Source: Bacillus taeanensis (lineage in GTDB: Bacteria > Bacillota > Bacilli > Bacillales > UBA6769). Taken from it: DNA of 46,468 nt. This document shows, one piece after another, positions 8,101 through 17,249 of the stretch (positions are counted from its first letter, which is position 1; each line of letters opens with the position of its first letter). Below the pieces are notes generated by a model. That model had not been told where the DNA came from and ran no database searches. It saw only the letters and a program-made list of their open reading frames with translations. The translations under genes and the position numbers were made by a program. The stretch covers positions 1 to 46,468 of the forward strand of contig NZ_QOCW01000033.1 in assembly GCF_003318295.1 (NCBI RefSeq). The letters are read 5' to 3'.

Positions 8101-9667
8101 CCTCCTTTAATTGTAATTCCTGGTTCTTTACGAATAACGTTTTATGAATGACATTCCAAAGTTTCCATCTGTGATGCTCTTGAAACGTCTCCATATTGCT
8201 CAACATCATTCCGATATATTTGCTTCGTTGTTTGCCGTTCTTTGATCGTTTCTCGGATTCTTCCATCGACCCAAGAAGGGAAATCAAATGCGGCTTTACG
8301 AGAGAACACAACCTTTCTACTAACTGCTTAGGAATTTTCTCTTCAAAATCTAACCCTCTTCTTCCGATCACAAAAGCAGTGGCTTCATGAACAGATAAGC
8401 CATAACGTTTGCTGTATTTAAAGCGGCCAATCACAGACGTATAAGCAGGGTTCACCTTTTTAATCCTAAATCCAAACTTTAATCCTCTGGCTATAATGGC
8501 TTTTTGAAGTTTTGTTTTCGCAAACTGATGGGTCAAACGGTTCAAGCGTTTATTCGTATCATGATCTTGTTTGAAGGAAAGATCTTCTAACACGATTGCT
8601 CCGACATTCCATTTAATAAGATACTCGGTGATTTCTTTTGCCGTTTCTCCGGCAAGATTGCTTCTTTTATGACTTGAAACGTACTCCATTTCATGACAAT
8701 AAAACGTTTTGCTTTTAAGAAGATTACCTTGTTTCGTCAGTACACTGATGGCAATTCGATCGACATTCACATCAATCCCCGCAATCCTATCAGCATTGAT
8801 TTTTTCGTTCCATTTCAAAACCGAACCGTGTGTCTTAACGTCATAGGTGATGTGCACGTAATACTTGCCGTTTTTTCGTTTTAGTTCAATCGAGTACACA
8901 CGGTATGACTCGATTGGTTTTCCTTTTGCATTTTCCCCAACCACATCAGGCATCACAACCTTTACGATCTCATCAAAGTGCTTATCAGAAATTCTTAATG
9001 GAAACAAAAGTCGAGGCGCTTTTGTTTTCCCTTCTTCTGTAAGAAGAGGATTGGCCACTTCTAGATAAAACTGCTGTTCTTCTTCATGAAAAGTGATTCT
9101 CAGATTAGCGTTTCCTTTTTTCGAGCGATCACCGCGGGCATACAAGGTATTTGAACGAAGATCTTTCCATTCTTCGTTTGAGAGTTTCCCTTTCATTCTT
9201 TGATGAAAGTTTTTCTTCCCGCCAAATAGAACAGGGGGAATCGTTCCCTTTTCTTGATGGTTTAAAAGGGCTGCTTCTTTTTTTCTGAGTTTCTCTAAAC
9301 GAGCCTCTAACCCTTTGATGCAGACCTCGACAGGAACTTTCTTCGGTGTTTTTTTACCTGTTTGGTAATCTTCAAGCTTTTTTTCAGACTTTCCAATTTT
9401 AAGTTGGACGCCTTCAATCCGGGTTGGAAGAAGCTCTTTTTGACTGGAAAGAACCGCTTGTGCCTGCATCACAGCATCTTCTGCATAACGCTTATTGATT
9501 CGAAACAAAAGATTCACTTTTTTAATTAAGTCTCCTGTTTTTTCATGTTCTAAAAGGCGGTTAAACGAATAACGGACAGCCGAGCAGAAAACAGTCATTA
9601 AACGATCTAAGTGATGACGTTCTGTTTCTCCCTGCATGTGAATTTGACAAATTTTCGTTGTTTTCAT
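8096..9667 (-). CDS. tnpB: TnpB-like RNA-guided nuclease homologue, IS1341/IS605 OrfB family
   Basis: Long TnpB-family protein (523 aa) with a Lys- and Glu-rich coiled region at about 85-135 and a C-terminal RuvC-like fold. RuvC motif I Asp is D299 in GIDVNVD and motif II Glu is E361 in IVLEDLSF. The usual C-terminal zinc finger (two CxxC pairs) is missing. Where the third RuvC Asp is expected (normally D-x-N-x-A) the sequence is SVHEATAF, with His427 at the Asp position. This may be a diverged catalytic lineage or an inactive one. The start ATG at 9667 follows AAAGGAGGG. The reading frame is intact, unlike comFA and comFC on either side, which suggests a fairly recent insertion. Confidence 0.85.
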   Translation of the reverse strand: MKTTKICQIHMQGETERHHLDRLMTVFCSAVRYSFNRLLEHEKTGDLIKKVNLLFRINKRYAEDAVMQAQAVLSSQKELLPTRIEGVQLKIGKSEKKLEDYQTGKKTPKKVPVEVCIKGLEARLEKLRKKEAALLNHQEKGTIPPVLFGGKKNFHQRMKGKLSNEEWKDLRSNTLYARGDRSKKGNANLRITFHEEEQQFYLEVANPLLTEEGKTKAPRLLFPLRISDKHFDEIVKVVMPDVVGENAKGKPIESYRVYSIELKRKNGKYYVHITYDVKTHGSVLKWNEKINADRIAGIDVNVDRIAISVLTKQGNLLKSKTFYCHEMEYVSSHKRSNLAGETAKEITEYLIKWNVGAIVLEDLSFKQDHDTNKRLNRLTHQFAKTKLQKAIIARGLKFGFRIKKVNPAYTSVIGRFKYSKRYGLSVHEATAFVIGRRGLDFEEKIPKQLVERLCSLVKPHLISLLGSMEESEKRSKNGKQRSKYIGMMLSNMETFQEHHRWKLWNVIHKTLFVKNQELQLKEV

Positions 9668-9816
9668 TTTGCACCCTCCTTTAAACGAACGATTGTTCTA
9701 TATTCATTTTAAAGGGAAATTTAACCTTTTAAAATAGGTATAAAGGTGCATGTTATAAGATAGCATTTCATACATTTCTGTAGAATTTATTAAGAAATTT
9801 TAAGCTGTTGTCAACC

Positions 9817-11333
9817 TCATTCTTTATTTAAAAAAGCCTTTCCTAACTTATTCATTTTGTTAATATGTTTTTTCGCTGCGACCATGGCATTTGTTTTTCC
9901 ATAATGAAAAAAGATGACATCACCGTTTGGATCATCACTGCTTCTCCCTACTCTTCCTGCAATTTGAACGAGAGCACTTTCTGTAAAGATCGCATCTTCA
10001 CTTCCTAATACAGCGACATCAACATGCGGTACGGTTACACCGCGCTCTAAAATGGTCGTTGTAACGAGAATACGGATTTTCCCTTCCCGAAACGCGGTTA
10101 CTTTTTCTTTACGCCGAACATCTTCAGCATGAACGCTTTCAATGCGTTCATCAAGCGCTTTTAACAGTTCAACAATTTGCGCCATCACATCAATTTTAGG
10201 AACAAACAAAAAAAGCTGACGATTAATAGTAAGTTTTGTTTGAATCCAATTCATTATAATCGAGGGAAGCTTGTTCTTCTGAAGCTGCTTTTTCCAATTG
10301 CCACACCAATAAAAGGCTGGAACAGGAAGAGAACAGCCATGATAACGAATAGGAATTTTCACATAAGGAAGTTTGTTCGAAGCAGCTTGCCGCTGTAAAG
10401 AAGGATTGGAGTAGCTGTTAAATAAATAATTGCTGCTGAGTTTTTCGCAGCGCGCTGAGCCGCAAATGACAGCATCGGATCAATCGAATAAGGAAATGCA
10501 TCCACTTCATCAATCACAAGTACATCAAACCAATTGTAACAGCGCAGGAGCTGATGGGTTGTAGAAATTACAAGACTTGCATTTTGTTCTTTCGTATCAC
10601 TTCCCCCATATAAGGCAGAAAGTGAAATCTCTGGAAATACTTTTTTCAAGCGGGGAAACAGTTCTAATACAACATCGGTGCGCGGGGCGGCGATGCACAC
10701 CCGCTTGCCCATTTCAAAGACCCTTTTTAAACCTTGAAATAACACTTCTGTTTTTCCGGCTCCACATACAGCCCAAATAAGAAGCTCCGACTGCTGTTCA
10801 ACAGCTTTTATAACTTCATCTGAAGCAATCTGCTGTCCTTTTGAAAGGAACCCATCCCATTTTAAAGGTTCATTCAGCGGCTCATTTATCTTTGTTGGAC
10901 CCCGCCAGCTCACTAATGGTGTGCATTGACTCGCTTTTCCCATCACAATACACTTCCGACAGTAGATACACTCACTTTGACAGCGGGCACAAGAAAAGGA
11001 AGCAAACAGACGCTGAATAGTATTTCCACAGCGTTCACATCTATAACTCTGTTTGTTTTTCACAATCGCTTTTTCATACCCTACATAACCATTTACATAA
11101 TGCTCGTGAATAAGTTCAAGTGAAAAGGGAAGTTCGTCTAGTAAAAGAAGTTTTCCCTGCAGGTAATGCTGAAGTTCGGTTGAATAATGATAGTGTTCAT
11201 TAAGAGGTGGAATTTCAAGCGAAGAAAGCTGACTAATTGATATAAACGAGGGAGATTGTAAGTTGTACTGCCCGGCAAGAGGCTCTGGGCACAGCAGCTG
11301 ATTATTGTTAAACGAAAAGGAAGCAAATCTCAT
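9817..11333 (-). pseudogene. comFA: comFA, DNA-uptake helicase, broken by a -1 frameshift
   Basis: ComFA is a DEAD-box-like ATPase that helps pull transforming DNA into the cytoplasm. The N-terminal part has a four-cysteine zinc region (CERC, CARC, CIYC, CRKC), Walker A (GAGKTE), the DEVD box and motif III (LTATP). At about 10407 the frame breaks: the 5' frame ends 20 codons later at 10359, while the continuation is in another frame. Restoring one A in CCAATCC (read CCAAATCC) rejoins it as TPNPSLQRQ and on to KIPIRYHG. The 3' part keeps helicase motif VI (QIAGRVGRS). A GGAGGT site precedes the ATG at 11333. The pieces are unlikely to work separately because both RecA lobes are needed. Confidence 0.9.
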
Positions 11334-11423
11334 TTTTTACCTCCATCGATTTTTTCAAATGCTGAGGCGCCCTCAAGCGAAAAGCCGTGCAGCATCGGGC
11401 GCTTTAGCTAGAATTGAAGAAAA

Positions 11424-12131
11424 CTATCTTACTTTAACCCAACCATTTTTAATCGCTTCTACAACTGCTTGCGTGCGATCATTTACATTCATTTTTTGTA
11501 AAATATTTGAAACATGATTTTTTACTGTTTTTTCACTTATATAAAGCTGTTCACCAATACTGCGGTTGCTTCTGCCATCTGCTAAAAGTTGAAGCACTTC
11601 GCATTCACGGCGCGTTAACAAATGAAGCGGTTTACGATATTCAATATCTCCAATCCCGACAAAATCAGATGACGTACTTACACCTACTGCTGCTAAACGG
11701 CGATATTCAGTAACAAGTTTATTCATTACTTTTGGATGAATATAAGCGCCGCCTTCTGCCACTACTCTTACTGCCTCAATTAATGAATCAGTGTCCATCT
11801 CTTTTAATAAATAGCCCGAGGCTCCTGCTTTTACGGCATGAGTGACAAATGACTCATCATCATGAATTGACATCATGATTACTTTTATATGAGAATACTC
11901 ATCCGAAAGCTTCTTTGCTGTTTCAACCCCATTCATGCTCGGCATATTGATATCCATTAATACAATATGCGGGGAATAGTTTTGAACAAGCTTTAAAGCA
12001 TCTGCACCATCACCAGCTTCAGCAACGACTTCAAATTGCCCTTCCATTTCTAAAATGCGCTTCATTCCTTCACGAAACAAGCGATGATCGTCAATTAAAA
12101 CAATCTTATTTTTTTCACTTAACCCTTTCAT
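11424..12131 (-). CDS. degU: Response regulator DegU
   Basis: NarL/FixJ-type response regulator controlling exoenzymes, competence and multicellular traits in Bacillus. The receiver domain (about 9-125) has the acidic pocket DD (residues 14-15), phospho-acceptor D60 in VLMDINMP, and the later K in YLLKEMD. The C-terminal LuxR-type helix-turn-helix contains [18 protein letters not shown] and [13 protein letters not shown]. It is 235 aa, against 229 in B. subtilis. An AGGAGG site lies 7 nt before the ATG. In B. subtilis degU follows degS and is followed by a fatty-acid-binding gene, then comFA. Here neither neighbour is present: 337 bp upstream there is only the divergent yvyE region. Confidence 0.93.
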   Translation of the reverse strand: MKGLSEKNKIVLIDDHRLFREGMKRILEMEGQFEVVAEAGDGADALKLVQNYSPHIVLMDINMPSMNGVETAKKLSDEYSHIKVIMMSIHDDESFVTHAVKAGASGYLLKEMDTDSLIEAVRVVAEGGAYIHPKVMNKLVTEYRRLAAVGVSTSSDFVGIGDIEYRKPLHLLTRRECEVLQLLADGRSNRSIGEQLYISEKTVKNHVSNILQKMNVNDRTQAVVEAIKNGWVKVR

Positions 12132-12492
12132 TGTAATCCTCCTCCACTAAAAAAATAGAATGGCTCTTATTTTTTCTAAAACAATTCTTTACACTGAAGC
12201 AGCTATTATGTATTTTCTACTACTATCCATGCAGCAAGTAATAAAATACGTTACCCTTATTTATAGTCTTTTAATCTAGTTGTATTTTTTATAAAATCTG
12301 CCATTATAATTCCTTTTTTTGTAACTCCACTTCTATTTTATACTATTTGTCTTTGCAACTATAGTACTTCGAGGAAATTTATTTCTTTATGACTTTTGAA
12401 CGAAAACAAATTGAAGGAATTTACTATGCCTACTATAATAGGCATAGTAGTTAATAAAAATAATAACGATGTTTTTTAGGAGGAGTACAAGG
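12132..12492. other. Divergent degU / yvyE intergenic region
   Basis: This 361-bp AT-rich gap separates degU from yvyE. The only clear signals are the yvyE promoter and the palindrome over it. No degS remnant can be read in any frame. Confidence 0.6.
12411..12448 (+). promoter_or_regulatory. yvyE promoter with a palindrome over the -10 box
   Basis: TTGAAG (12411-12416), 17 nt, then TATAAT (12434-12439) is a good sigma-A promoter. The arms ACTATGCCTA (12423-12432) and TAGGCATAGT (12439-12448) form a perfect 10-bp inverted repeat that brackets the -10 box, as a repressor operator would. Confidence 0.65.
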
Positions 12493-13131
12493 GTGCTAGC
12501 ATCTTACTATACAGTAAAAGAATTTAAAGAACATGAGATTGTGATTCAAAAATCTCGCTTTATTGCCTATGTAACGCGGGTATCCACTGAGGAAGAAGCA
12601 CAGCAATTTATTCAAAAAATAAAAAAACAGCACTATAATGCTAATCACAACTGCTCTGCATATATGATTGGTGAAAAAGATGAAATCCAAAAAGCAAACG
12701 ATGATGGAGAACCGAGCGGTACTGCCGGTGTTCCGATGCTTGAAGTGCTGAAAAAGCGCAATCTAAAAGATACTGTTGTTGTTGTGACACGTTATTTTGG
12801 CGGAATAAAGCTTGGGGCCGGTGGCTTAATTCGCGCTTATGGCAAAGCAACAACTGAAGGAATTAATGCAGCAGGAGTTGTTGAGCGAAAATTGATGCGT
12901 CTCATGCATACAACAGTCGATTACACACTTTTAGGTAAGGTCGAAAACGAGCTCCGCCATTCGAACTATATAATGAAAGAAATCCATTATTTAGAGCAGG
13001 TAACTTTTGAAACATATGCAAACAGCGGTGAGGAGGAACATTTCCGAAATTGGATGATTGAATTAACAAACGGACAAGCTTCCATTAAAGAAGGGGCCGT
13101 TGAATATTTAGAAGAAGAGCTTTCATTATAA
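12493..13131 (+). CDS. yvyE: YigZ/IMPACT-family protein YvyE
   Basis: Protein of 212 aa, an IMPACT/UPF0029 domain followed by a small C-terminal DUF1949 domain. The family has been linked to translation control and possibly peptidase activity, but its bacterial role is not settled. Conserved family stretches are KSRFIAY, NHNCSAY, DDGEPSGTAG and TRYFGGIKLGAGGL. The frame is open from 12469, but the TTAGGAGGAG ribosome-binding site lies inside that extension, 8 nt before GTG at 12493. That start also gives the family N-terminus LASYYTVK. It is divergent from degU and upstream of tagU, the B. subtilis arrangement. Confidence 0.92.
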   Translation: MLASYYTVKEFKEHEIVIQKSRFIAYVTRVSTEEEAQQFIQKIKKQHYNANHNCSAYMIGEKDEIQKANDDGEPSGTAGVPMLEVLKKRNLKDTVVVVTRYFGGIKLGAGGLIRAYGKATTEGINAAGVVERKLMRLMHTTVDYTLLGKVENELRHSNYIMKEIHYLEQVTFETYANSGEEEHFRNWMIELTNGQASIKEGAVEYLEEELSL

Positions 13132-13214
13132 AAACCTTAACGATAACAGTTTATCTTTTTTAAACAAGTGAAAAAGATAAATAAGGATAGTTTAATTTAA
13201 AGGAGACCACACGA

Positions 13215-14189
13215 ATGCGTCGGACACAAGTAAGAAAAAACAAGAGAAAAAAGCGTTTTTTCTCCTACATCATTGCAGTGCTTTTACTAGTTGGGATTGG
13301 ATCTTTAAGCTATGGCGGATACCTTGCATATAAGTTTGCAAATGCCACCTCAGATGCAAATCAGGAGTTAGAACGCGGCGAAAAGTCAGCAAGAAGAATT
13401 GCACCGGTCGATCCGAGCAAAGATAATTTTTCAGTATTATTTGTTGGGATTGATTCGAGTAAAACACGTGTTGAGGAACGAAATTTAAGTGAAGATCACA
13501 GCCGAACGGATGCTCTTATTTTAGCAACCTTTAATAAAGACAAAGAATCAGTTAAAATGGTCAGCATTCCGCGTGATTCACGTATAGAAATTGTTGGAAA
13601 GGGCTTTAACGATCGCATTAACCATGCCCATGCATTTGGGGGAATTGATATGACTGTTGCGACCGTTGAAGAAATGTTCGATATTCCGGTTGATTACTAT
13701 GTAACACTTAATTTTAATGCATTTATCGATATTGTAGATACATTGGGCGGCATTGAAGTAGATGTACCATTTGAAATAACAGAACAGGACAGCCAAGATA
13801 ACCAAGGGGCGATTACACTTAAGCCTGGTATTCAAACATTAAATGGCGAAGAAGCTCTTGCATTTTCACGCTATCGTAAAGATAGTGATATTTACCGGGG
13901 CGCTCGTCAACAGGAAGTTATTAAAGCAATTGTAAGTAAAAGCATCTCTATTACAGCTCTTCCAAAATATGATGAAATCATTGATCATTTTGGTGAAAAT
14001 ATTTTAACAAACTTTTCATTAGGAAACATTGTTGCATTAAGTAAACATTCTGGTTCTCTTCAAGACATTGAATCGTTTATGTTGGAGGGACAAGACCTAT
14101 GGCTAAACGGTGCCTACTATTATCAGCCAAATGAGGAATCTGTTGAAGAAATCTCGCAAACATTTAAAGAACATCTTGCACTAGATTAA
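13215..14189 (+). CDS. tagU: LCP-family cell wall polymer ligase (TagU/LytR)
   Basis: LytR-CpsA-Psr enzymes transfer lipid-linked wall teichoic acid or secondary cell wall polymer onto peptidoglycan on the outer face of the membrane. An N-terminal basic stretch and one membrane anchor (about 17-38) precede the LCP domain. Family motifs are visible: VGIDSS, RTDALILATF, VSIPRDSRIEI, INHAHAFGG, DTLGGIEVDV, LNGEEALAFSRYR and RGARQQEVI. The catalytic or binding Arg residues in RTDA, PRDSR and SRYR are kept. AAAGGAG lies 9 nt before the ATG. It has its own terminator. With tagO, tagA and csaB nearby, its likely substrate is the wall polymer that anchors the SLH proteins. Confidence 0.92.
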   Translation: MRRTQVRKNKRKKRFFSYIIAVLLLVGIGSLSYGGYLAYKFANATSDANQELERGEKSARRIAPVDPSKDNFSVLFVGIDSSKTRVEERNLSEDHSRTDALILATFNKDKESVKMVSIPRDSRIEIVGKGFNDRINHAHAFGGIDMTVATVEEMFDIPVDYYVTLNFNAFIDIVDTLGGIEVDVPFEITEQDSQDNQGAITLKPGIQTLNGEEALAFSRYRKDSDIYRGARQQEVIKAIVSKSISITALPKYDEIIDHFGENILTNFSLGNIVALSKHSGSLQDIESFMLEGQDLWLNGAYYYQPNEESVEEISQTFKEHLALD

Positions 14190-14198
14190 TGAAAAATA

Positions 14199-14232
14199 GT
14201 TGACTCGTAGACTGCGAGTCAACCATTTTTTC
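14199..14232 (+). terminator. Terminator of tagU
   Basis: Perfect 9-bp stem (14199-14207 with 14215-14223) followed by a run of T. Confidence 0.88.
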
Positions 14233-14277
14233 TATCAAGGATGTCCAGAGTAACTCTTCTTTAAGCGTGAAAACGAT

Positions 14278-15827
14278 AAGGAGGGGAAGTTCATTCTTGT
14301 ATGAATTTTTCAAGCATAAATGCTGTTATATAAAAACCTTCTTTTTTCTGAAGTTCCCGGTTTTCCGTTATTTTATTATAAATTTCTTCATTACCGTTTC
14401 AGAAAAAAGTGTTAACACCTATTCTGGCTCTTTCCCTTGCCCTATCTTTTGGAAATTTTATGCTTCACAAAGATGAATTTATCTCAAATACAGTCGTGGC
14501 CGCAGAAGGTCAAGGACTTTTAAATTATCAAGTTGTAGAATTCTACTCTGGCGCTGAAAAAGCAAAGCCGCTCGCAGATATTGTCGCAGAAAAAGAGCTT
14601 CAAGAGGAAATTTATCGCTTAAAAGGAATTGAACCTCTTTCACCGGAACAGAGAAAGTATTTCGGCATTGCCGATGATTATCACTTAGTTGCTGTTCAAT
14701 TTGAAGCAATGCAGGAGTTTCCAATCGGCTTAGAAATTGAAGGAAAAGAAGTTACACCGTTTATGAACGAGCTATTAAAAGAAAGTTTCTATTTTCCAAA
14801 CGTTTATCAGCAAGTTGGCGGCGGAAACACATCGGACGCAGAATTTATTATGAATACGGCTTTATTTCCGGATGCCTATACACCAACATCTGAAAAATAT
14901 GGAAAAAAGGCTATTCCGAGTTTACCAAAGCTTTTAAAAGAACAAGGTTATACAAGCTTAACTTTCCATGCTGATGAAGTAGAATTTTGGAACCGTGACG
15001 AGTTATATCCTGCCTTAGGGTTTGATGCTTATTATGACGAGAAGTTTCTCGGAAATGAAGATATGATTGGTTTTGGTGTTTCAGATGAAGTCCTATTTAA
15101 AAAAGCGGTAGAAGTTATCGCAGAAAAAGATGCACAAGGTGAAAAAGTTTACAGTCATTTAATTGGCGTAACAAGCCACCATCCATTTAAAATTCCTGAA
15201 TCAAAAAATGTCATTGATCTTCCAGCAAGATTTAAAAATACACTTGTTGGTGATTATATTCGCTCCATGAGCTACTCTGATTTAGCGCTTCAATCACTTG
15301 TCAATGATTTAAAGGAAAAAGGCTTATGGGAAAAAACCGTTCTGCTTGTTTACGGCGACCATTTTGGACTGCAGGACAGTACAATGAGTGAAAAAGATAA
15401 AAAGCTCGCCAGTGAACTTGTTGGTCGTGAATACAACTTGTTGGATCGCTTTAACATCCCTTTACTGATTACAGTGCCTGGAAAAACAGATGGACAAGTA
15501 TTTGAAACAATCGGCGGGCAGCTTGATATGATGCCAACAGCCGCAAACTTACTCGGTGTTTCGTTAAATAACTACATTCATTTTGGACAAGATTTAGTCA
15601 ACTATGAAGAAAACTTAATCGGTGCCCGCTATTATTTACCGGTCGGCTCCTTTATTAACAAAGATATTTTCTTTAAACCGGAAAAAGGATTTGAAGATGG
15701 AAATGCTTATCAAACTGACACATACGAAAAAATAGCAGACTTCTCAAGCTATAAAGGAGATTATGAGCGTATTTTAAAACTCGAATCTCTTTCAGATTCT
15801 TATCTTGACAACCTGCCAAACCGCTAA
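14278..15827 (+). pseudogene. LtaS-like phosphoglycerol transferase lacking its membrane domain
   Basis: The frame 14409-15827 (472 aa) encodes a full extracellular sulfatase-fold domain of the lipoteichoic acid synthase type. Expected metal and catalytic residues are present: Glu in FEAMQEF, the nucleophile Thr in GGGNTSDAEF, His in SHHPF and DH in YGDHFG. Normal LtaS proteins are about 640 aa and start with five membrane segments. Here only one hydrophobic stretch (about residues 2-20) remains, equivalent to the last segment. A strong AAGGAGG site at 14278 has a TTG start near 14297, but that frame shifts and ends at 14476. No ribosome-binding site precedes the GTG at 14409. This suggests a 5' deletion plus a frameshift. 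A short secreted form from GTG 14409 cannot be excluded. Confidence 0.7.
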
Positions 15828-15830
15828 TAA

Positions 15831-15892
15831 GAAAAGCGCCTTTACAGTGTAAGGTTATTTGACTCGAGGGGGTAGGCGCTGGAGCTGGACAC
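15831..15892. repeat. Dispersed folded intergenic repeat, unit 3 (short form)
   Basis: Begins GAAAAGCGCCT and ends AGGCGCTGGAGCTGGACAC. It is a shortened relative of the 1613-1705 repeat with the middle removed; 15851-15891 matches 1665-1705 with one mismatch. It starts 4 nt after the stop codon of the LtaS-like gene. Confidence 0.7.
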
Positions 15893-15918
15893 CAAAACTT
15901 TCTTTCTTATCTAATAAC

Positions 15919-15953
15919 AAAAGAGAGGTTGACTTCTAGTCAACCTCTCTTTT
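15919..15953. terminator. Bidirectional terminator between convergent genes
   Basis: The 16-bp arms 15919-15934 and 15938-15953 are perfect complements with A and T tracts at the base. It serves the plus-strand LtaS-like gene and the minus-strand deacetylase. Confidence 0.88.
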
Positions 15954-15955
15954 GT

Positions 15956-17139
15956 TTAGTTTACAAACTGTGAAATATGTTCTTCAATGTCTTTTCCACT
16001 GTCATGGCCATCTACATTAATTCTTAGAAGCTGAAAGCGGTTTGCTTCTTTATGATTTAGTCCTGGCGCAATCGTCATCATCACTTCATAACCTGCTTTT
16101 TTGCCTAACTCAACAGCTGTTTCATTGGAAACACCGTATGGAAACGATAATGTGACAACCTTATTGCCCACATGTTGTTCAATCAACTGTTTTGATTGCG
16201 ACAAATCATTGTAAACACGCTCTTTATATTCCTTTTCTGTTTCAAGCTTTTCGCCATGTGGTATCGGTGAAACAAGAAGCGGCTTCATTACGCCATCTAC
16301 TTTCGCTTTTTTATGGGAATCAAATGTATGACTTTGAATTTCTACAAGACCAGAATCATACATTTCTTTCGCTTCCTCCCACGTAAAATGCGGATATTTA
16401 TCAAGCAGCTTTCCAACTGTATTGACAACAACATAAATGGTTGCCTTCATGTTTAATTCTTTTAAAATCGGGAATGCTGCTGTGTAGTTGCTTGTATACC
16501 CATCATCCATTGTGATTAAAAGAGGCTTTTCTGGAAGAAGGATTCCTTCCGTCAAATATGCTAATAAATCATGATCCATAATCGTTGTATAACCTTGTTC
16601 TTTTAAATAAGATAACTGCTCTTTAAACACTTCCGGATCGGTAATAATGGAACTAGCTTCGCCCTTCATAAAATGATGATACATTAATACAGGAATAGTA
16701 AAGCTAGATTCATAGTTTAACTGATCTTCTTCTTTATCCCAATTCATCGTAACATTAAAAACTTTTGTTATAAATGGCGCAGGCACCAATGTGCGGTTCT
16801 CTATAAGAACGGCCTTCTCTATTAATGGCATTTTTACCCATTTACAACAGCATACTCTTCACCAATTGTTAAGGTCACAATAACTCTGTCTTTTAAAAGA
16901 GTCACCTGTTTTTCAGTATGATTCCAAGCTGCTGCTGCCCCGATCTCTTCTGAAATTTTCCGAAGCGGCACAAGCAGATTTTCCTCAGACTTTTTAATAG
17001 GTGCTGCATCAAAATCTATGATATTACCATTAACGGAAACTTGAGTGGTGTTTGTAGCTAACACAGAAGTACTATTTAATACTGCGATTGTTAGACAAAC
17101 AAGTAATAGTAAATAATATAGTTTGTTAGTCACTATCAT
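15956..17139 (-). pseudogene. Stalk-domain polysaccharide deacetylase, split by a frameshift
   Basis: Two adjoining frames form one gene. The first (16834-17139, 101 aa) has a signal peptide and the first half of a copper-amine-oxidase-N-like stalk domain (LLVPLRKISEEIGAAAAWN). It stops at TAA just after AVVNG. The second (15956-16831) continues with the matching second half (NRTLVPAPFITKVFNVTMNWD) and then a NodB-type deacetylase with TMDDGY, the metal-binding SHTFDSH, and SFPYG. The frames join if one base is restored at 16831-16839, next to a five-base homopolymer. The intact product would be a secreted, wall-associated carbohydrate deacetylase. The catalytic part alone could only be made without a signal peptide. 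A sequencing error in the homopolymer is possible. Confidence 0.85.
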
Positions 17140-17211
17140 TTCCCCTTACATCTTTTCACATTTTACACACAGCTTCCATTATAATACATATATCTAATAA
17201 GATACATACAA

Positions 17212-17246
17212 AAAAAAGGATTCTTTTTGTAAAAGAATCCTTTTTT
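17212..17246 (-). terminator. Bidirectional terminator after csaB
   Basis: Perfect 16-bp arms (17212-17227 and 17231-17246) with A/T tracts. It terminates csaB on the minus strand. Confidence 0.88.
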
Positions 17247-17249
17247 ATC

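Larger units (their letters stand above)
7880..9800 (-). mobile_element. tnpB-only IS200/IS605-family (IS1341-type) element inserted in comF
   Basis: A tnpB gene with flanking non-coding ends lies between the stop of comFA (9817) and the start of comFC (7868). These genes are adjacent or nearly so in Bacillus. No tnpA Y1 transposase is present. The ends are approximate: this family has no terminal inverted repeats or target duplication. The right end lies around 7870-7890 and the left end between about 9690 and 9816. Confidence 0.65.

Noticed and set aside
11334..11423. Extra copy of the folded repeat between degU and comFA
   Set aside because: It has a GCGCCC/GGGCGC stem and GCGAAAAGC, but lacks the shared GGAGCTGGAC end; kept only as a possible simple hairpin.
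14267..14476. 69-aa frame before the LtaS-like gene as a separate small protein
   Set aside because: It shares the region of the lost LtaS N-terminus and overlaps the catalytic frame; better read as a remnant than as a gene.
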